A stretch of DNA of 64,000 nt from Caballeronia grimmiae (lineage in GTDB: Bacteria > Pseudomonadota > Gammaproteobacteria > Burkholderiales > Burkholderiaceae): NCBI RefSeq assembly GCF_000698555.1, contig NZ_JFHE01000011.1:104192-168191 (forward strand), read 5' to 3'. Below are positions 26,159 to 35,303 of this stretch, piece after piece. Positions within the stretch are counted from its first letter, which is position 1. Each line of letters opens with the position of its first letter. The translations under genes were made by a program, and so were the position numbers. The notes below the pieces were generated by a model. The model worked only from the letters and a program-made list of their open reading frames with translations, did not search any database and was not told the DNA's origin.

Positions 26159-26198
26159 CCGGGCTGCTTCGCGCGTGTCGTTGCAGCCCGGTTTTATT
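26159..26198 (+). terminator. Rho-independent terminator of the ABC importer operon
   Basis: CCGGGCTGC (26159-26167) pairs with GCAGCCCGG (26183-26191), a 9-bp GC-rich stem with a 15-nt loop, followed by TTTTATT. It lies just after the last permease gene. Confidence 0.85.
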
Positions 26199-26440
26199 GC
26201 GATAGCGCTTGAACGCTGCAGCGATTCTTTCGAATTCGCCTTCTTTTTAATTACTTATCGCTTTCGGAATTCCGGCGACGCTCCGTTTTGCCGACTGTGC
26301 GGGCAAATCTTAAACAGGCCGCAAAGCCTTACCTGGCAAGCATCCGGCATTTACATAAGCGCAATCTGACCGTCCATTGGGATTATTCGCGTCAACGGGA
26401 CAGTGTTTTCACTGATGCCGTATTTATCGGAATGTGCTTA

Positions 26441-26947
26441 ATGACGTACGTTCTAGGTCGAGCCAAAGCCTGGAAAAATGCCATGACAGCACTTTCGAAG
26501 CGAGCCGATCCGTGGTCTCAAACGGTCCATCAGCTCGAAACGATACCCGCCGAGACCGGCCGCATCGCTCCGTCCCAACGAACCGCACGCGCCGAGAGCG
26601 CCTTCGTCGACCGTCTGACGCGCGACTGGAATCGGGCGCATCCGCAGCCTGCGAATGACCGGCTGCCCTATCCTCAAGCCATCGTGCGCGTGATCGAGCG
26701 CCCGAGTAGCGCGACCGCGCTCGTCTACTGGTCCGATCCCGGCACCTGCCATTACGGCTATCAGGGCTGGCGCGCGACCACGGCTAACACGGAAGGCGTC
26801 TGCTCCCTGTCGGGGATGCCGATTCATCGCGGCGATCAGGTGTATCGCCCGTCGCAGCGCGATCCGAAACCGCAAAACGCATCGGCGATGATCCTCGCCG
26901 CCGCGATGCCGCAAGACGAGGAAGTCGAAGCGGACGTCCACGGCTGA
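26441..26947 (+). CDS. DUF3331 domain protein
   Basis: 168-residue protein ending in the DUF3331 domain: ALVYWSDPGTCHYGYQGWR, EGVCSLSGMPIHRGDQVYRP and KPQNASAMILAA. The two cysteine pairs and the RGD-V-Y pattern recall a small metal or nucleic-acid binding module, but no function is known. The frame is open back to 26288; I favour the ATG at 26441 (MTYVLGRAKAW), with CGGAA upstream, because 26288-26440 has low coding quality and AT-rich composition. Its stop abuts that of the convergent oxidoreductase (TGATCA). Confidence 0.75.
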   Translation: MTYVLGRAKAWKNAMTALSKRADPWSQTVHQLETIPAETGRIAPSQRTARAESAFVDRLTRDWNRAHPQPANDRLPYPQAIVRVIERPSSATALVYWSDPGTCHYGYQGWRATTANTEGVCSLSGMPIHRGDQVYRPSQRDPKPQNASAMILAAAMPQDEEVEADVHG

Positions 26948-27562
26948 TCAGTAGCCGACGGTGAAGCGTTGCCTGACCGGTTCGCCGCGCTCGAACGCGT
27001 CGAGGAAGGCGATCGCGAAGTCGTCGAACGTGATCCAGCTTCTGCCGTTGGCATCGACGAGCAATTCGTCGACGCCGACGCGGAATTTGCGCGTGCGCGG
27101 GCCGTCCACGAACTCGGCGGACGGCGACACGAAGGTCCACATCACGTCACGCTCGCGGCGCAGCGCGTCGAGGAACGCCGCGCCCGCCGTCGCCTCCTCG
27201 CGATAGGCCGGCGGAAAGCCGGGCGCATCGAGCACGCGCCGGCCGGGCGCGACGTACAGGCTTCCCGCGCCGCCGACGACCAGCAAACGTTCGACGCCCG
27301 CACGCTTCACCGCTCCGACGATCGCGCTTTCAGGCACCGAGGCGAAGCGCGTGGCGCTGAACACCGCGTCGTGACCCGCGATCGCATCAGCGAGCGCGGC
27401 CATGTCGAGCGCGTCGACGTTGCGCGCGGTCACGCCGTCGCGCGCGCCCAGGCCGGATGTATCGCGGGCCAGCGCCGTTACCGTGTGTCCGCGGCGCAAC
27501 GCTTCCTCCAGCAATCGGCTGCCGACATTGCCCGTCGCGCCGATGATCGCAATCTTGCTCAT
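26948..27562 (-). CDS. NAD(P)-binding oxidoreductase, NmrA/COG2910-like
   Basis: 204-residue Rossmann protein with the GATGNVGSR dinucleotide motif at residues 8-16, VTALARD, and a SATRFAS segment after the fourth strand. The C-terminal SPSAEFVDGPRTRKFRVG and WITFDDFAIAFLDAFE match the small NAD(P)H-binding proteins of COG2910 (YwnB-like). Substrate unknown; flavin or quinone reduction has been proposed for some relatives. No operon partner is present. Confidence 0.87.
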   Translation of the reverse strand: MSKIAIIGATGNVGSRLLEEALRRGHTVTALARDTSGLGARDGVTARNVDALDMAALADAIAGHDAVFSATRFASVPESAIVGAVKRAGVERLLVVGGAGSLYVAPGRRVLDAPGFPPAYREEATAGAAFLDALRRERDVMWTFVSPSAEFVDGPRTRKFRVGVDELLVDANGRSWITFDDFAIAFLDAFERGEPVRQRFTVGY

Positions 27563-28001
27563 GCATGTCCTCCCGGCGTTGGCGGCGCAAAACGTGCAAC
27601 TCCGTGCGCGGTAATTCCTTCACACAGAGAGCGAAAACACAGAGGCGCCGCATCGAATGGCCCGATTCCGTTTCGACGAAACGACGAATGCGAGAATCGT
27701 TCTGGCATCGCCGCTGCTTTCAGAACCGGCGACCGGTTTGATGAATGCAATTTCCGAGCCGGTTTTAAGTGTCCCCGCCAATAATCGACCGGCCCGGCCA
27801 TAATCCGCCGCACACCATGATGCAAGGAAGACGCCGTTAAACTAGAGACCCCGCACTCTTGTCGAAACGCGTTATTACGGCGATTCCCGGCGCGCCGAAC
27901 GCAATCCGTTTCGCGAAGAGTTTCAATCGAAGTCGTCAATTTGTCATGACACTGGTTTATCTTGCAGGTCCTCGCCGCTCCATTACCGGAAGGAGTTAAT
28001 C
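27563..28001. other. Long intergenic region without a supported gene
   Basis: 439 bp, AT-richer than the flanking genes and without a frame I trust. It contains a palindrome AACCGG-CGA-CCGGTT (27724-27738) and a nearby second GCCGGTT. The right end carries GGAAGGAG, the ribosome-binding site of the 65-residue protein gene at 28002. Promoters for both flanking genes must lie here. Confidence 0.6.
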
Positions 28002-28199
28002 GTGAAGAATCCGCAATTGCAGGGTGCGATCGAAGGACGCGACAATCCGGCTGGTGAAACCGCCTACGAGCCAATTCCGCTTGGCGCCGCGCAGGCGGAT
28101 TCCGCCGATGAAGCCGACTACGCCGATTCGCTGGACATCCCGCTCAATTACGGCATTGTGATGGACGCTGTCAGGGACGCAGTTCGCGCCAACCCCTGA
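28002..28199 (+). CDS. Small acidic hypothetical protein upstream of the cellulose operon
   Basis: 65-residue protein, acidic and with no membrane segment; the middle is ADSADEADYADSLDIP. It starts with GTG at 28002, preceded by GGAAGGAG at ideal spacing, and is followed by a strong terminator, so it is an independent transcription unit. It resembles none of the named small Bcs factors (BcsR, BcsF) as far as I can tell. Its place before the bcs operon may be coincidence. Confidence 0.7.
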   Translation: MKNPQLQGAIEGRDNPAGETAYEPIPLGAAQADSADEADYADSLDIPLNYGIVMDAVRDAVRANP

Positions 28200-28220
28200 G
28201 CGTTCCAATTCCTTACACGA

Positions 28221-28247
28221 AGCGCCCCGGATGGGGCGCTTTTTTTG
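28221..28247 (+). terminator. Rho-independent terminator
   Basis: AGCGCCCC-GGAT-GGGGCGCT followed by seven T residues, 21 nt after the stop of the 65-residue protein gene. It separates that gene from the bcs leader. Confidence 0.95.
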
Positions 28248-28731
28248 TCCAGTTTCGGTCACGACCTTCACCGTTCTTCACTGCGCCGTCGCACCAATTA
28301 TCAGAACAATAATCGCGGCGCACGCCCAAATTCGCCCATCGGTCGCTCTGACCGACAAAAAGTCAAGCGAAACAAAAGCGTCAATATTCGTTACCGAACT
28401 GTATTAACGCGATGGTACACTTCGCCGTCCGCTTAGCGCGGGCTCGCGTCTGAAGCAAGGCGCGGCTGCTGTCCATCGTTCGTCCATCCAGACGGCGCCT
28501 GAAAGACCGAATCAATGCCGCGAATCAAGCGGTATATCGCCGTACTGGCTAATCGTCCTGATTATTGCTCTTTGGCAAAAGCCAATGATCTGAGCTAACT
28601 TCAGACGAGAAGCAACGCCTGACCGACTATTGGGATACAGGGATTAGACGTCTGCTTTCAGTCAGATAAGCAAAGGCGAAAATCACCGGACAACCTGCAC
28701 GCACCTTGCGCGCGCATTCGAATCAACCACG
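28248..28731 (+). promoter_or_regulatory. Long leader/control region of the cellulose operon
   Basis: About 480 bp of lower-GC DNA without a credible gene. CGTCTGAAG (28447-28455) is a perfect 9-bp inverted repeat of CTTCAGACG (28599-28607). The same CAGACG can instead pair with CGTCTG at 28649-28654, enclosing CCTG/CAGG at 28618-28621 and 28638-28641. A GGCAAAAGCC mini-hairpin lies at 28573-28583. The layout suits an alternative-fold leader RNA, but the short stems could be chance. It matches no riboswitch class I know. Confidence 0.5.
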
Positions 28732-29196
28732 ATGGCCGCACCTCTCGATTACCTGCTCGACCGTCAGATATCCCGGCAGTGGCGCGGCTTGCTGTCGTCG
28801 CTTGCGGACGAGTTCGAGGCGCAGATCGGCGGTGCGGAGCTGCGTCAACTGATGCATCGCGTAGGCAGCCGTTTTGCCGATGCGTCGCCCCTGCCGCCAT
28901 GTGCCTCGACGGCCGACCTCGCCGCTGCGCTGAATGCGGTCTGGCGCGAAGCGGACTGGGGCTTCGTCGAGCTGTCGGACGCGCGCGATCATCTGCGCAT
29001 CGTTCATTACTGCGCGCCGCTTCGCGCGTTCGGCGAAAGCGCCCTCGCGTGGACGCCCGCGTTTCTCGAAGGCGCGTACCAGCATTGGCTCTCGGTGCTA
29101 GGCGCGGAAGGGCTCGCCGTCCGGCAGCACGGCGGCATCGGCGAGACGGGCGGCGACGCCGCCATCGAATTCCGGCTAGCGCACGGCGCGAGCTGA
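28732..29196 (+). CDS. bcsD: Cellulose synthase subunit BcsD
   Basis: 154-residue CesD/BcsD protein, a periplasmic or cytosolic octamer-forming factor that orders glucan export in type I cellulose systems. Recognisable segments are DYLLDRQISRQWRGLLSSLA at the start (core QISRQWRGLL), RIVHYCAPLRAFGE in the middle and AFLEGAYQHWLSVLGAEGLA near the end (core YQHWLSVLGA). It is the first gene of the bcs operon, 125 bp upstream of bcsP. Confidence 0.88.
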   Translation: MAAPLDYLLDRQISRQWRGLLSSLADEFEAQIGGAELRQLMHRVGSRFADASPLPPCASTADLAAALNAVWREADWGFVELSDARDHLRIVHYCAPLRAFGESALAWTPAFLEGAYQHWLSVLGAEGLAVRQHGGIGETGGDAAIEFRLAHGAS

Positions 29197-29320
29197 GCAT
29201 CGGCTGTCGAGGATGGGCCGCGTCGTTCGCGGCATCGACCGTTCAGCATCGGACGGCGAACAAATGCAGTACGCAGCACTGGCCACGTTTGAAGCAGGGC
29301 ATCACGAGGATGCGGCATCC

Positions 29321-29926
29321 ATGAATACTTCGCGCGACATCGAGAAGCTGTTCGATCACTTCGGCGGCAATGCAGGGGAATATCAGGAGATCGGCCGGGA
29401 GAACGAGGCCAGGAACGCTCGCACCCGCTGGCCGCTGCTCGCCACGCTCGACTTCGCGCAGCCGGCCATTCCCGAGATCGCGGCGCGCCGCGAGTCGCGC
29501 GGGCCATCGGACGCCGCGCCGACGCCCAATCCCACGCTCACGCCAATTCGCCGCGGCAAGCCGCCGCTTTTCGCGCGGTCTCATCGACGGACGATTCCGC
29601 CTGTGAATCCGCCCGCCGCGCACGATTCGCTGAGCGCCGCGCGGTTTTCATCGCCGGAAGAGGCGGTGCAAGCGGCCGTTCCCGCGTCGCTGAACGTTGC
29701 GCGCCCCGGCTGGCTCGACGCGCGCAACGCGCCTGCGGCGATACCTGTCGTCGACAAGTCCGCAGCCGCCGCTCCGGCGATCCCGAAGGCCGAAACGCCA
29801 CGCGCGACCCCGGCTTCGTCGATCCTCGGCAAGCTCTTCCAGCCCGCGCCCGCCGCGCAGGCCGCCTCCGACGACTCCCTGCCCGCGCTGTTCCACCGCC
29901 TGCGCAACGGCGGCCCACGCTCATGA
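29321..29926 (+). CDS. bcsP: Cellulose biosynthesis protein BcsP
   Basis: 201-residue BcsP-type protein. The conserved N terminus, SRDIEKLFDHFGGNAGEYQE, is followed by RTRWPLLATLD and a Pro/Ala-rich disordered region; the C terminus has SSILGKLFQPAP and LPALFHRLRNG. BcsP is found in bcs operons of beta-proteobacteria; its role is not settled, perhaps with BcsQ at the cell pole. I chose the ATG at 29321 by alignment to that N terminus; the frame is open back to 29213. The stop overlaps bcsQ by 4 nt. Confidence 0.85.
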   Translation: MNTSRDIEKLFDHFGGNAGEYQEIGRENEARNARTRWPLLATLDFAQPAIPEIAARRESRGPSDAAPTPNPTLTPIRRGKPPLFARSHRRTIPPVNPPAAHDSLSAARFSSPEEAVQAAVPASLNVARPGWLDARNAPAAIPVVDKSAAAAPAIPKAETPRATPASSILGKLFQPAPAAQAASDDSLPALFHRLRNGGPRS

Positions 29927-30708
29927 AAGTCCTCACGGTCGTCTCCGCGAAGGGCGGCGTCGGCAAGACGACGCTCGCCGCCAATCTCGCCTCGGTGCTG
30001 GCGTCGCGCAATCGCCGCGTGATCGTGCTCGATCTCGATCCGCAGAACGCGCTGCGCCTGCATTTCGGCATTCCGCTCGACAGCATCGACGGCATCTCGC
30101 GCGCCACGCTCAGCCAGAGTCCGTGGCAAACGGTGATGTTCGACGGCATCGACGGCGTCACCGTGCTGCCCTACGGCGCGCTCGTCGAGGACGATCGCCG
30201 CCGCTTCGAAACGCTCGTCGACGGCGATCCGGCCTGGCTCGCGCGTTCGCTCAATTCTCTTGCGCTCGACGCAAACGATATCGTCATCGTCGATACCCCG
30301 CCCGGCTCCTCCGTCTACACGCGCACCGCGCTGACGGCGGCCCATTTCGCGCTGAACGTCGTGCTTGCGGACGCGGCCTCCTACGCCGCGATTCCCGGCA
30401 TGGAGCGCATGATCGACGCGTACGCCGCGCCGCGCCGGGACTTCGCCGGTCAGGGCTATGTCGTGAATCAGGTGGATCAATCGCGCCAGTTGAGCAAGGA
30501 CGTGCTCAAAGTGCTGCGCGACATGCTGGGCTCGAAGCTCTTTCCGGGCGTGATCCATCAGGACGAAGGCATCGCTGAATCCCTCGCGTGCGACACGACG
30601 CTCATCCACTACGATCCGCTCTCGCAAGCCGCCGCCGATCTGCGCGCGTGCGGCGACTGGCTGCTCGCCGCCATCGACGCGATCGCGCCTTCGAGGAACG
30701 TCGCATGA
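29923..30708 (+). CDS. bcsQ: Cellulose biosynthesis ParA-like ATPase BcsQ
   Basis: 261-residue ParA/MinD-type ATPase. The deviant Walker A SAKGGVGKTT is at residues 8-17, LDLDPQNALRLHFGI gives the A' motif, and VIVDTPPGSS the Walker B. BcsQ (YhjQ) helps place the cellulose synthase at the pole and is needed for cellulose output in enterobacteria. It overlaps bcsP upstream and bcsA downstream (ATGA at each junction). Confidence 0.94.
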   Translation: MKVLTVVSAKGGVGKTTLAANLASVLASRNRRVIVLDLDPQNALRLHFGIPLDSIDGISRATLSQSPWQTVMFDGIDGVTVLPYGALVEDDRRRFETLVDGDPAWLARSLNSLALDANDIVIVDTPPGSSVYTRTALTAAHFALNVVLADAASYAAIPGMERMIDAYAAPRRDFAGQGYVVNQVDQSRQLSKDVLKVLRDMLGSKLFPGVIHQDEGIAESLACDTTLIHYDPLSQAAADLRACGDWLLAAIDAIAPSRNVA

Positions 30709-32921
30709 GACCGGCGAAGGTTCCATCGCAGGAAACGGAGGTCAGCGTCGCGACGTCGCGGCTCGAACGGATTGTCGATGCGGGGATCTGGAGCAGCCGG
30801 ATCGTGGTCGCCGCGCTGACGCTTTTTGCCGCGTTCGCGCTGTACTTCGTCGTGACGGTGCCGCTCGCGTTCGGCCAGCAACTCGCGTTCGCGACGATCT
30901 GCTTCGTCTGCGCGCTCGGGTTTCGCCGCTTGCAAGGCCAGTATGCGACGCTCGTGATGATCATGCTGTCGGTGACGGCCTCGGGCCGCTACATGTACTG
31001 GCGGCTCACCGAAACGACGTACTGGGAGCGTCCGCTCGACGCCGCGTGGGGCCTCTTGCTCGTCACCGCCGAAGTCTACGCGACGCTCGTGCTGATGCTC
31101 GGCTACTTCCAGACCGCGTGGCCGCTTAAGCGCAAGCCGCTGCCCTTGCCCGCCGATCGCAGCGCGTGGCCGACGGTCGATGTTTTTATCCCGACCTACA
31201 ACGAGCCGCTTTCCGTCGTGAAGCCGACGATCTACGCTGCGCTCGCGCTCGACTATCCGACCGACAAGCTCGCGATCCACGTGCTCGACGACGGCCGCCG
31301 CCCCGAGTTCAAGGCGTTTTGCGAGGAAGTCGGCGTCAACTGGACGATCCGCACGCATAACCGCCACGCGAAGGCGGGCAATATCAACGAGGCACTCAAG
31401 ATCACGAACGGCGAGTACCTCGCGATCTTCGACTGCGATCACATCCCGACGCGCTCGTTCCTGCAAATCTGCCTCGGCTGGTTCTTGCGCGACAAGCTGC
31501 TTTCGATGCTGCAGACGCCGCATCACTTCTTTTCTCCCGATCCGTTCGAGCGCAATCTCGGCACGTTCCGCAAGGTGCCGAACGAAGGCGAACTGTTCTA
31601 TGGCCTCGTGCAGGACGGCAACGACCTCTGGAACGCGACGTTCTTCTGCGGCTCGTGCGCGGTGCTGCGCCGCTCGATGGTCGAAGAGATCGGCGGGATC
31701 GCGGTGGAAACGGTCACCGAGGACGCGCATACCGCGCTGAAGCTGCATCGGCTAGGCTATACGACCGCGTATCTTGCAATTCCACAAGCCGCCGGGCTCG
31801 CGACGGAGAGTCTGTCGGGGCACATCGGTCAGCGCATCCGCTGGGCGCGCGGCATGACGCAGATTTTCCGGATCGACAATCCGCTCACGGGCAAGGGCCT
31901 CAAGCTCGGTCAGCGGCTGTGTTATCTGAACGGCATGCTGCACTTCTTCTATGGCGTGCCGCGTCTCGTCTTTCTGACCGCGCCGCTGTCGTACCTGTTC
32001 TTCGGCGCGCACGTGATCGAAGCGGCGGCGAGCACCATCGCCATTTTCGCGCTGCCGCACATGATGCACGCGAGCATCACCAATTCGCGGATGCAGCGGT
32101 CGTTCCGCCATTCGTTCTGGGCCGAAGTGTACGAGTCGGTGCTGGCGTCGTACATCACCGCGCCGACGCTGCTCGCGGTCATCAACCCGAAGCTCGGCAA
32201 GTTCAACGTGACCGCGAAGGGCGGACAGATCGCGAAGGCTTACTTCGACTGGTCGATCTCGCGCCCGTATCTGTTCCTCCTGTTGCTGAACCTGCTCGGC
32301 TTCATCGCGGGCGCGGTGCATATCGGCCTGAACTGGCACGTGCGCAGCGAAGTGCAGACGACCGTGCTCAACCTCTGCTGGACCGTCTACAACATGCTGA
32401 TTCTCGGCGCGTCGGTGGCGGCGGCGAGCGAGCAGCGGCAAGTGCGGTCGACGCATCGCGTGACCATGAAAATGCCGGTCATGCTCAAGTTCGCGACGGG
32501 GCGCACGCTCGCTTGCGAGACCATCGACTATTCGGAAGGCGGCGTCGGCGTGAAGCTGCCGAACAGCATCGCCGTGCCGCTGCACGAGCGCGTCACCGTC
32601 TCGCTCTTTCGCGGCGACGAGGAATTCGCGTTCCCCGCGACCGTGGGTTTCAGCGAGCCGGGGCGCGTCGGCCTGCGCTTCTTGCAGCTCACGCGCGAGC
32701 AGGAATACGACTTCGTCAAGACGACGTTCGCGCGCGCGGATGCCTGGACCGGCTGGTCCGAAGGCCGCCTCGCCGATACCCCGCTGCGCGGCCTGTCGCA
32801 CGTGCTGCTGGTGGGCACGCGCGGCATCGCCGGCCTTTTCGAGCACCTGTACAGCGACCTTCGGACCTGGACGAGCAAGACGCCGGTCGACGCGAAGAAG
32901 CTGACGACCAAAGACCAATAA
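30705..32921 (+). CDS. bcsA: Cellulose synthase catalytic subunit (UDP-forming)
   Basis: 738-residue GT2 glycosyltransferase that polymerises UDP-glucose and threads the glucan across the inner membrane. All catalytic motifs are present: LDDGRR, FDCDHIP (DxD), TEDAHT (TED) and QRIRWARG (Q/RxxRW). The C-terminal PilZ domain has RSTHR and DYSEGGVG, the RxxxR and D/NxSxxG pair that binds cyclic di-GMP. About eight transmembrane helices flank the catalytic core. It overlaps bcsQ by 4 nt and bcsB by 1 nt (TAATG). Confidence 0.97.
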   Translation: MRPAKVPSQETEVSVATSRLERIVDAGIWSSRIVVAALTLFAAFALYFVVTVPLAFGQQLAFATICFVCALGFRRLQGQYATLVMIMLSVTASGRYMYWRLTETTYWERPLDAAWGLLLVTAEVYATLVLMLGYFQTAWPLKRKPLPLPADRSAWPTVDVFIPTYNEPLSVVKPTIYAALALDYPTDKLAIHVLDDGRRPEFKAFCEEVGVNWTIRTHNRHAKAGNINEALKITNGEYLAIFDCDHIPTRSFLQICLGWFLRDKLLSMLQTPHHFFSPDPFERNLGTFRKVPNEGELFYGLVQDGNDLWNATFFCGSCAVLRRSMVEEIGGIAVETVTEDAHTALKLHRLGYTTAYLAIPQAAGLATESLSGHIGQRIRWARGMTQIFRIDNPLTGKGLKLGQRLCYLNGMLHFFYGVPRLVFLTAPLSYLFFGAHVIEAAASTIAIFALPHMMHASITNSRMQRSFRHSFWAEVYESVLASYITAPTLLAVINPKLGKFNVTAKGGQIAKAYFDWSISRPYLFLLLLNLLGFIAGAVHIGLNWHVRSEVQTTVLNLCWTVYNMLILGASVAAASEQRQVRSTHRVTMKMPVMLKFATGRTLACETIDYSEGGVGVKLPNSIAVPLHERVTVSLFRGDEEFAFPATVGFSEPGRVGLRFLQLTREQEYDFVKTTFARADAWTGWSEGRLADTPLRGLSHVLLVGTRGIAGLFEHLYSDLRTWTSKTPVDAKKLTTKDQ

Positions 32922-35302
32922 TGAGCAAGGGATCATCGAGGCCGCGTCTTGGCGGCGCAGTGGCATGCGCGTTTGCATTGGCTATGGCGCTGGGCGTGTC
33001 GGTCGCGGGGGCGGCCGACGTCGCGCCGGGCCCGGCCGTCGTCTATAACCCCAACACCATCGCGCAGCCCGCGCTCGCGGCGCCCGTGCCCGCGTTCTCC
33101 GGCAAGCCCGACAAGCCGCTCGCCTCGCGCGTGCCGACGACCGCCGATCCTGGCATGCTCGTCCCCGGCGGACGCCGCCAGACGCTCACCTTCGCCGACT
33201 ACGGCGCGCTCGATCCGCTGCAATTGCGCGGCACGGACGGGCAGAACGGCATCGCGTTCTCGGTGCGCGGCGACGAAGTCGTGACCGGCGCGGTGCTGCA
33301 TCTGATCTACAGCTATTCGCCGTCGCTGCTGCCAGCGATTTCGCAACTGAAGGTGCTCGTCAACGGCGAAGTGGCCGCGACACTGCCGGTGCCGCGCGAG
33401 CAGGCCGGCACGCTCATCGCCCGCGACGTGGCGATCGATCCGCGCTTCATCACCGAGTTCAATCACCTGAACGTGCAGTTGATCGGGCACTACACGCAGC
33501 AGTGCGAAGACCCGTCCAATTCGACGCTGTGGGCGACGGTCAGCAATGCCAGTTCGCTCGATCTCACGTATGCGTCGATTGCGAGCAAGCCCGATCTCGC
33601 CGCGCTGCCGCAGCCTTTCTTCGACCGGCGCGACGTGCGCCGGCTCGAACTGCCCTTCGTTTTCGCAGGCAAGCCGGGCCTCGGCGAACTGGAGGCGGCG
33701 GGCATGGTGGCGTCGTATTTCGGGTCGCTCGCGGGCTATCGCGGCGCGGTCTTTCCCGCGCAGACGGACGCCGTGCCGCTCGCCGGAAATGCCGTCGTGT
33801 TCGCCCTCGGCGATGCGAAGCTGCCGGGCGTCGACATTCCGCCGGTTTCCGGTCCGACGATCGCGGTCGTCGAACGCGATGCCGCCGCACGCGGCCGCCT
33901 GCTTCTCGTGCTCGGCCGCGACGACAAGGAACTGAAGATCGCCGCGAAGGCGCTCGGCGTCGGGCAGAACACGCTGTCGGGTGCGAGCGCGACGATCACG
34001 CAGTTCAACGACTTGCAGCCGCGCCGCCCCTACGATGCGCCGAACTGGCTGCGCACCGACCGCCCGGTGCGCTTCGGCGAACTGGCCGAAGCGCGCGATC
34101 TGACCGCCAACGGCTACGACGCCGACGCGGTGCGCGTGAACCTGCGCGTGCCGCCCGATCTCTTCATGTGGCAGACCAAGGGCGTGCCCATCGACCTGGC
34201 TTATCGCTACACGGTGCGGCCCGCGCCGGATCGCTCGTCGCTCAACATCAGCGTGAACGACGGTTTCGTGCAGTCGCTGCGGATTCCGGCGGTGTCGGCA
34301 TCGACGTTCGATCTCGCGCACTATTTCAGCCGCGTGCTGCCCGACCGGACCGCCGCCGCGCGCCGCCAGATTTACTTGCCGCCGCTGCTCATCACGCCGC
34401 GAGCGCAGTTGCGCCTGCACTTTTATTACGACATCCCGAAGACCGGCGAGTGTCAGGGCCGCGTGCTCGATAACGTCGTCGGCGCAATCGATCCGAATTC
34501 GACCATCGACCTGTCCGGCTTTCCGCATTACATGGCGCTGCCCGACCTCGCCGCGTTCGCCAACGGCGGCTTTCCGTTCACGCGGCTCGCGGATTTGTCG
34601 CAGACGGCGGTCGTGCTGCCGAACGACCCGAACTCCGCCGACTACAGCCTGTATCTGCTGGAAATGGGCCGCATGGGAGCGTCGACGGGCTATCCGGTGA
34701 CGGGCGTCACGGTGACGAACGCGAACGATGTCGACCGTTTTGCCGACAAGGACCTGCTGATTCTCGGCGCGCCGGGCCGCCAGCCGCTGCTGCAACGCTG
34801 GGCGAAGCAGATGCCTTTCTCGAGCGACGGCGACGCGCGCACGTTCCAGTTGAGCGACGTGGCGTTCAAGGTCGTCGACTGGTGGCATGGCGAAGACGGG
34901 CCGGAGCGCTCGCCGGCACGCGCGGATTTGTCGCTCGTCAGCGCGAACGGCGACGCGCTCCTGACTGGCTTCGAATCGCCGCTGAAAAGCGGGCGCAGCG
35001 CGGTGGCGCTCATCAGCGCGGCGGGGCAATCGGATGCGGACCTCTCCGCCGCATTGCTCGACAACGACCTGCTGCCGTCCATTCAAGGCGCGATGGCGGT
35101 CATTCATGGCCGCACGGTCACGGTGACGTCGAACGGCGAGGCGTATTACGTCGGCCATCTTTCGCCGATGCATTACATGCGCTGGGCGCTGTCCGCGCAT
35201 CCACTGTTGCTCGTGTTCTCGGCGGTGATCGCCGCGTTGATCATCGCTGCGCTGTTCTATCGCGCGCTGCGTTCGCTCGCGGCGCGCCGTCTGAGGGATT
35301 GA
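32921..35302 (+). CDS. bcsB: Cellulose synthase regulatory subunit BcsB
   Basis: 793-residue periplasmic subunit anchored by one C-terminal helix (LLLVFSAVIAALIIAALFY). An Ala-rich signal peptide ends near VAGAAD. Carbohydrate-binding and flavodoxin-like repeats follow; LRGTDGQNGIAFSVRGDEVV, NHLNVQLIGHYTQQCEDP and FYYDIPKTGECQG are family landmarks. BcsB stabilises BcsA and guides the glucan through the periplasm. A TAATG overlap links it to bcsA, and bcsZ starts 1 nt after its stop. Confidence 0.95.
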   Translation: MSKGSSRPRLGGAVACAFALAMALGVSVAGAADVAPGPAVVYNPNTIAQPALAAPVPAFSGKPDKPLASRVPTTADPGMLVPGGRRQTLTFADYGALDPLQLRGTDGQNGIAFSVRGDEVVTGAVLHLIYSYSPSLLPAISQLKVLVNGEVAATLPVPREQAGTLIARDVAIDPRFITEFNHLNVQLIGHYTQQCEDPSNSTLWATVSNASSLDLTYASIASKPDLAALPQPFFDRRDVRRLELPFVFAGKPGLGELEAAGMVASYFGSLAGYRGAVFPAQTDAVPLAGNAVVFALGDAKLPGVDIPPVSGPTIAVVERDAAARGRLLLVLGRDDKELKIAAKALGVGQNTLSGASATITQFNDLQPRRPYDAPNWLRTDRPVRFGELAEARDLTANGYDADAVRVNLRVPPDLFMWQTKGVPIDLAYRYTVRPAPDRSSLNISVNDGFVQSLRIPAVSASTFDLAHYFSRVLPDRTAAARRQIYLPPLLITPRAQLRLHFYYDIPKTGECQGRVLDNVVGAIDPNSTIDLSGFPHYMALPDLAAFANGGFPFTRLADLSQTAVVLPNDPNSADYSLYLLEMGRMGASTGYPVTGVTVTNANDVDRFADKDLLILGAPGRQPLLQRWAKQMPFSSDGDARTFQLSDVAFKVVDWWHGEDGPERSPARADLSLVSANGDALLTGFESPLKSGRSAVALISAAGQSDADLSAALLDNDLLPSIQGAMAVIHGRTVTVTSNGEAYYVGHLSPMHYMRWALSAHPLLLVFSAVIAALIIAALFYRALRSLAARRLRD

Positions 35303-35303
35303 T

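Noticed and set aside
28561..28660. Possible cyclic di-GMP (GEMM) riboswitch before bcsD
   Set aside because: GGCAAAAGCC and GACGAGAAGCAACGCC look faintly like GEMM segments, but the order, spacing and tetraloop-receptor parts do not fit. I kept only the inverted repeats as evidence.
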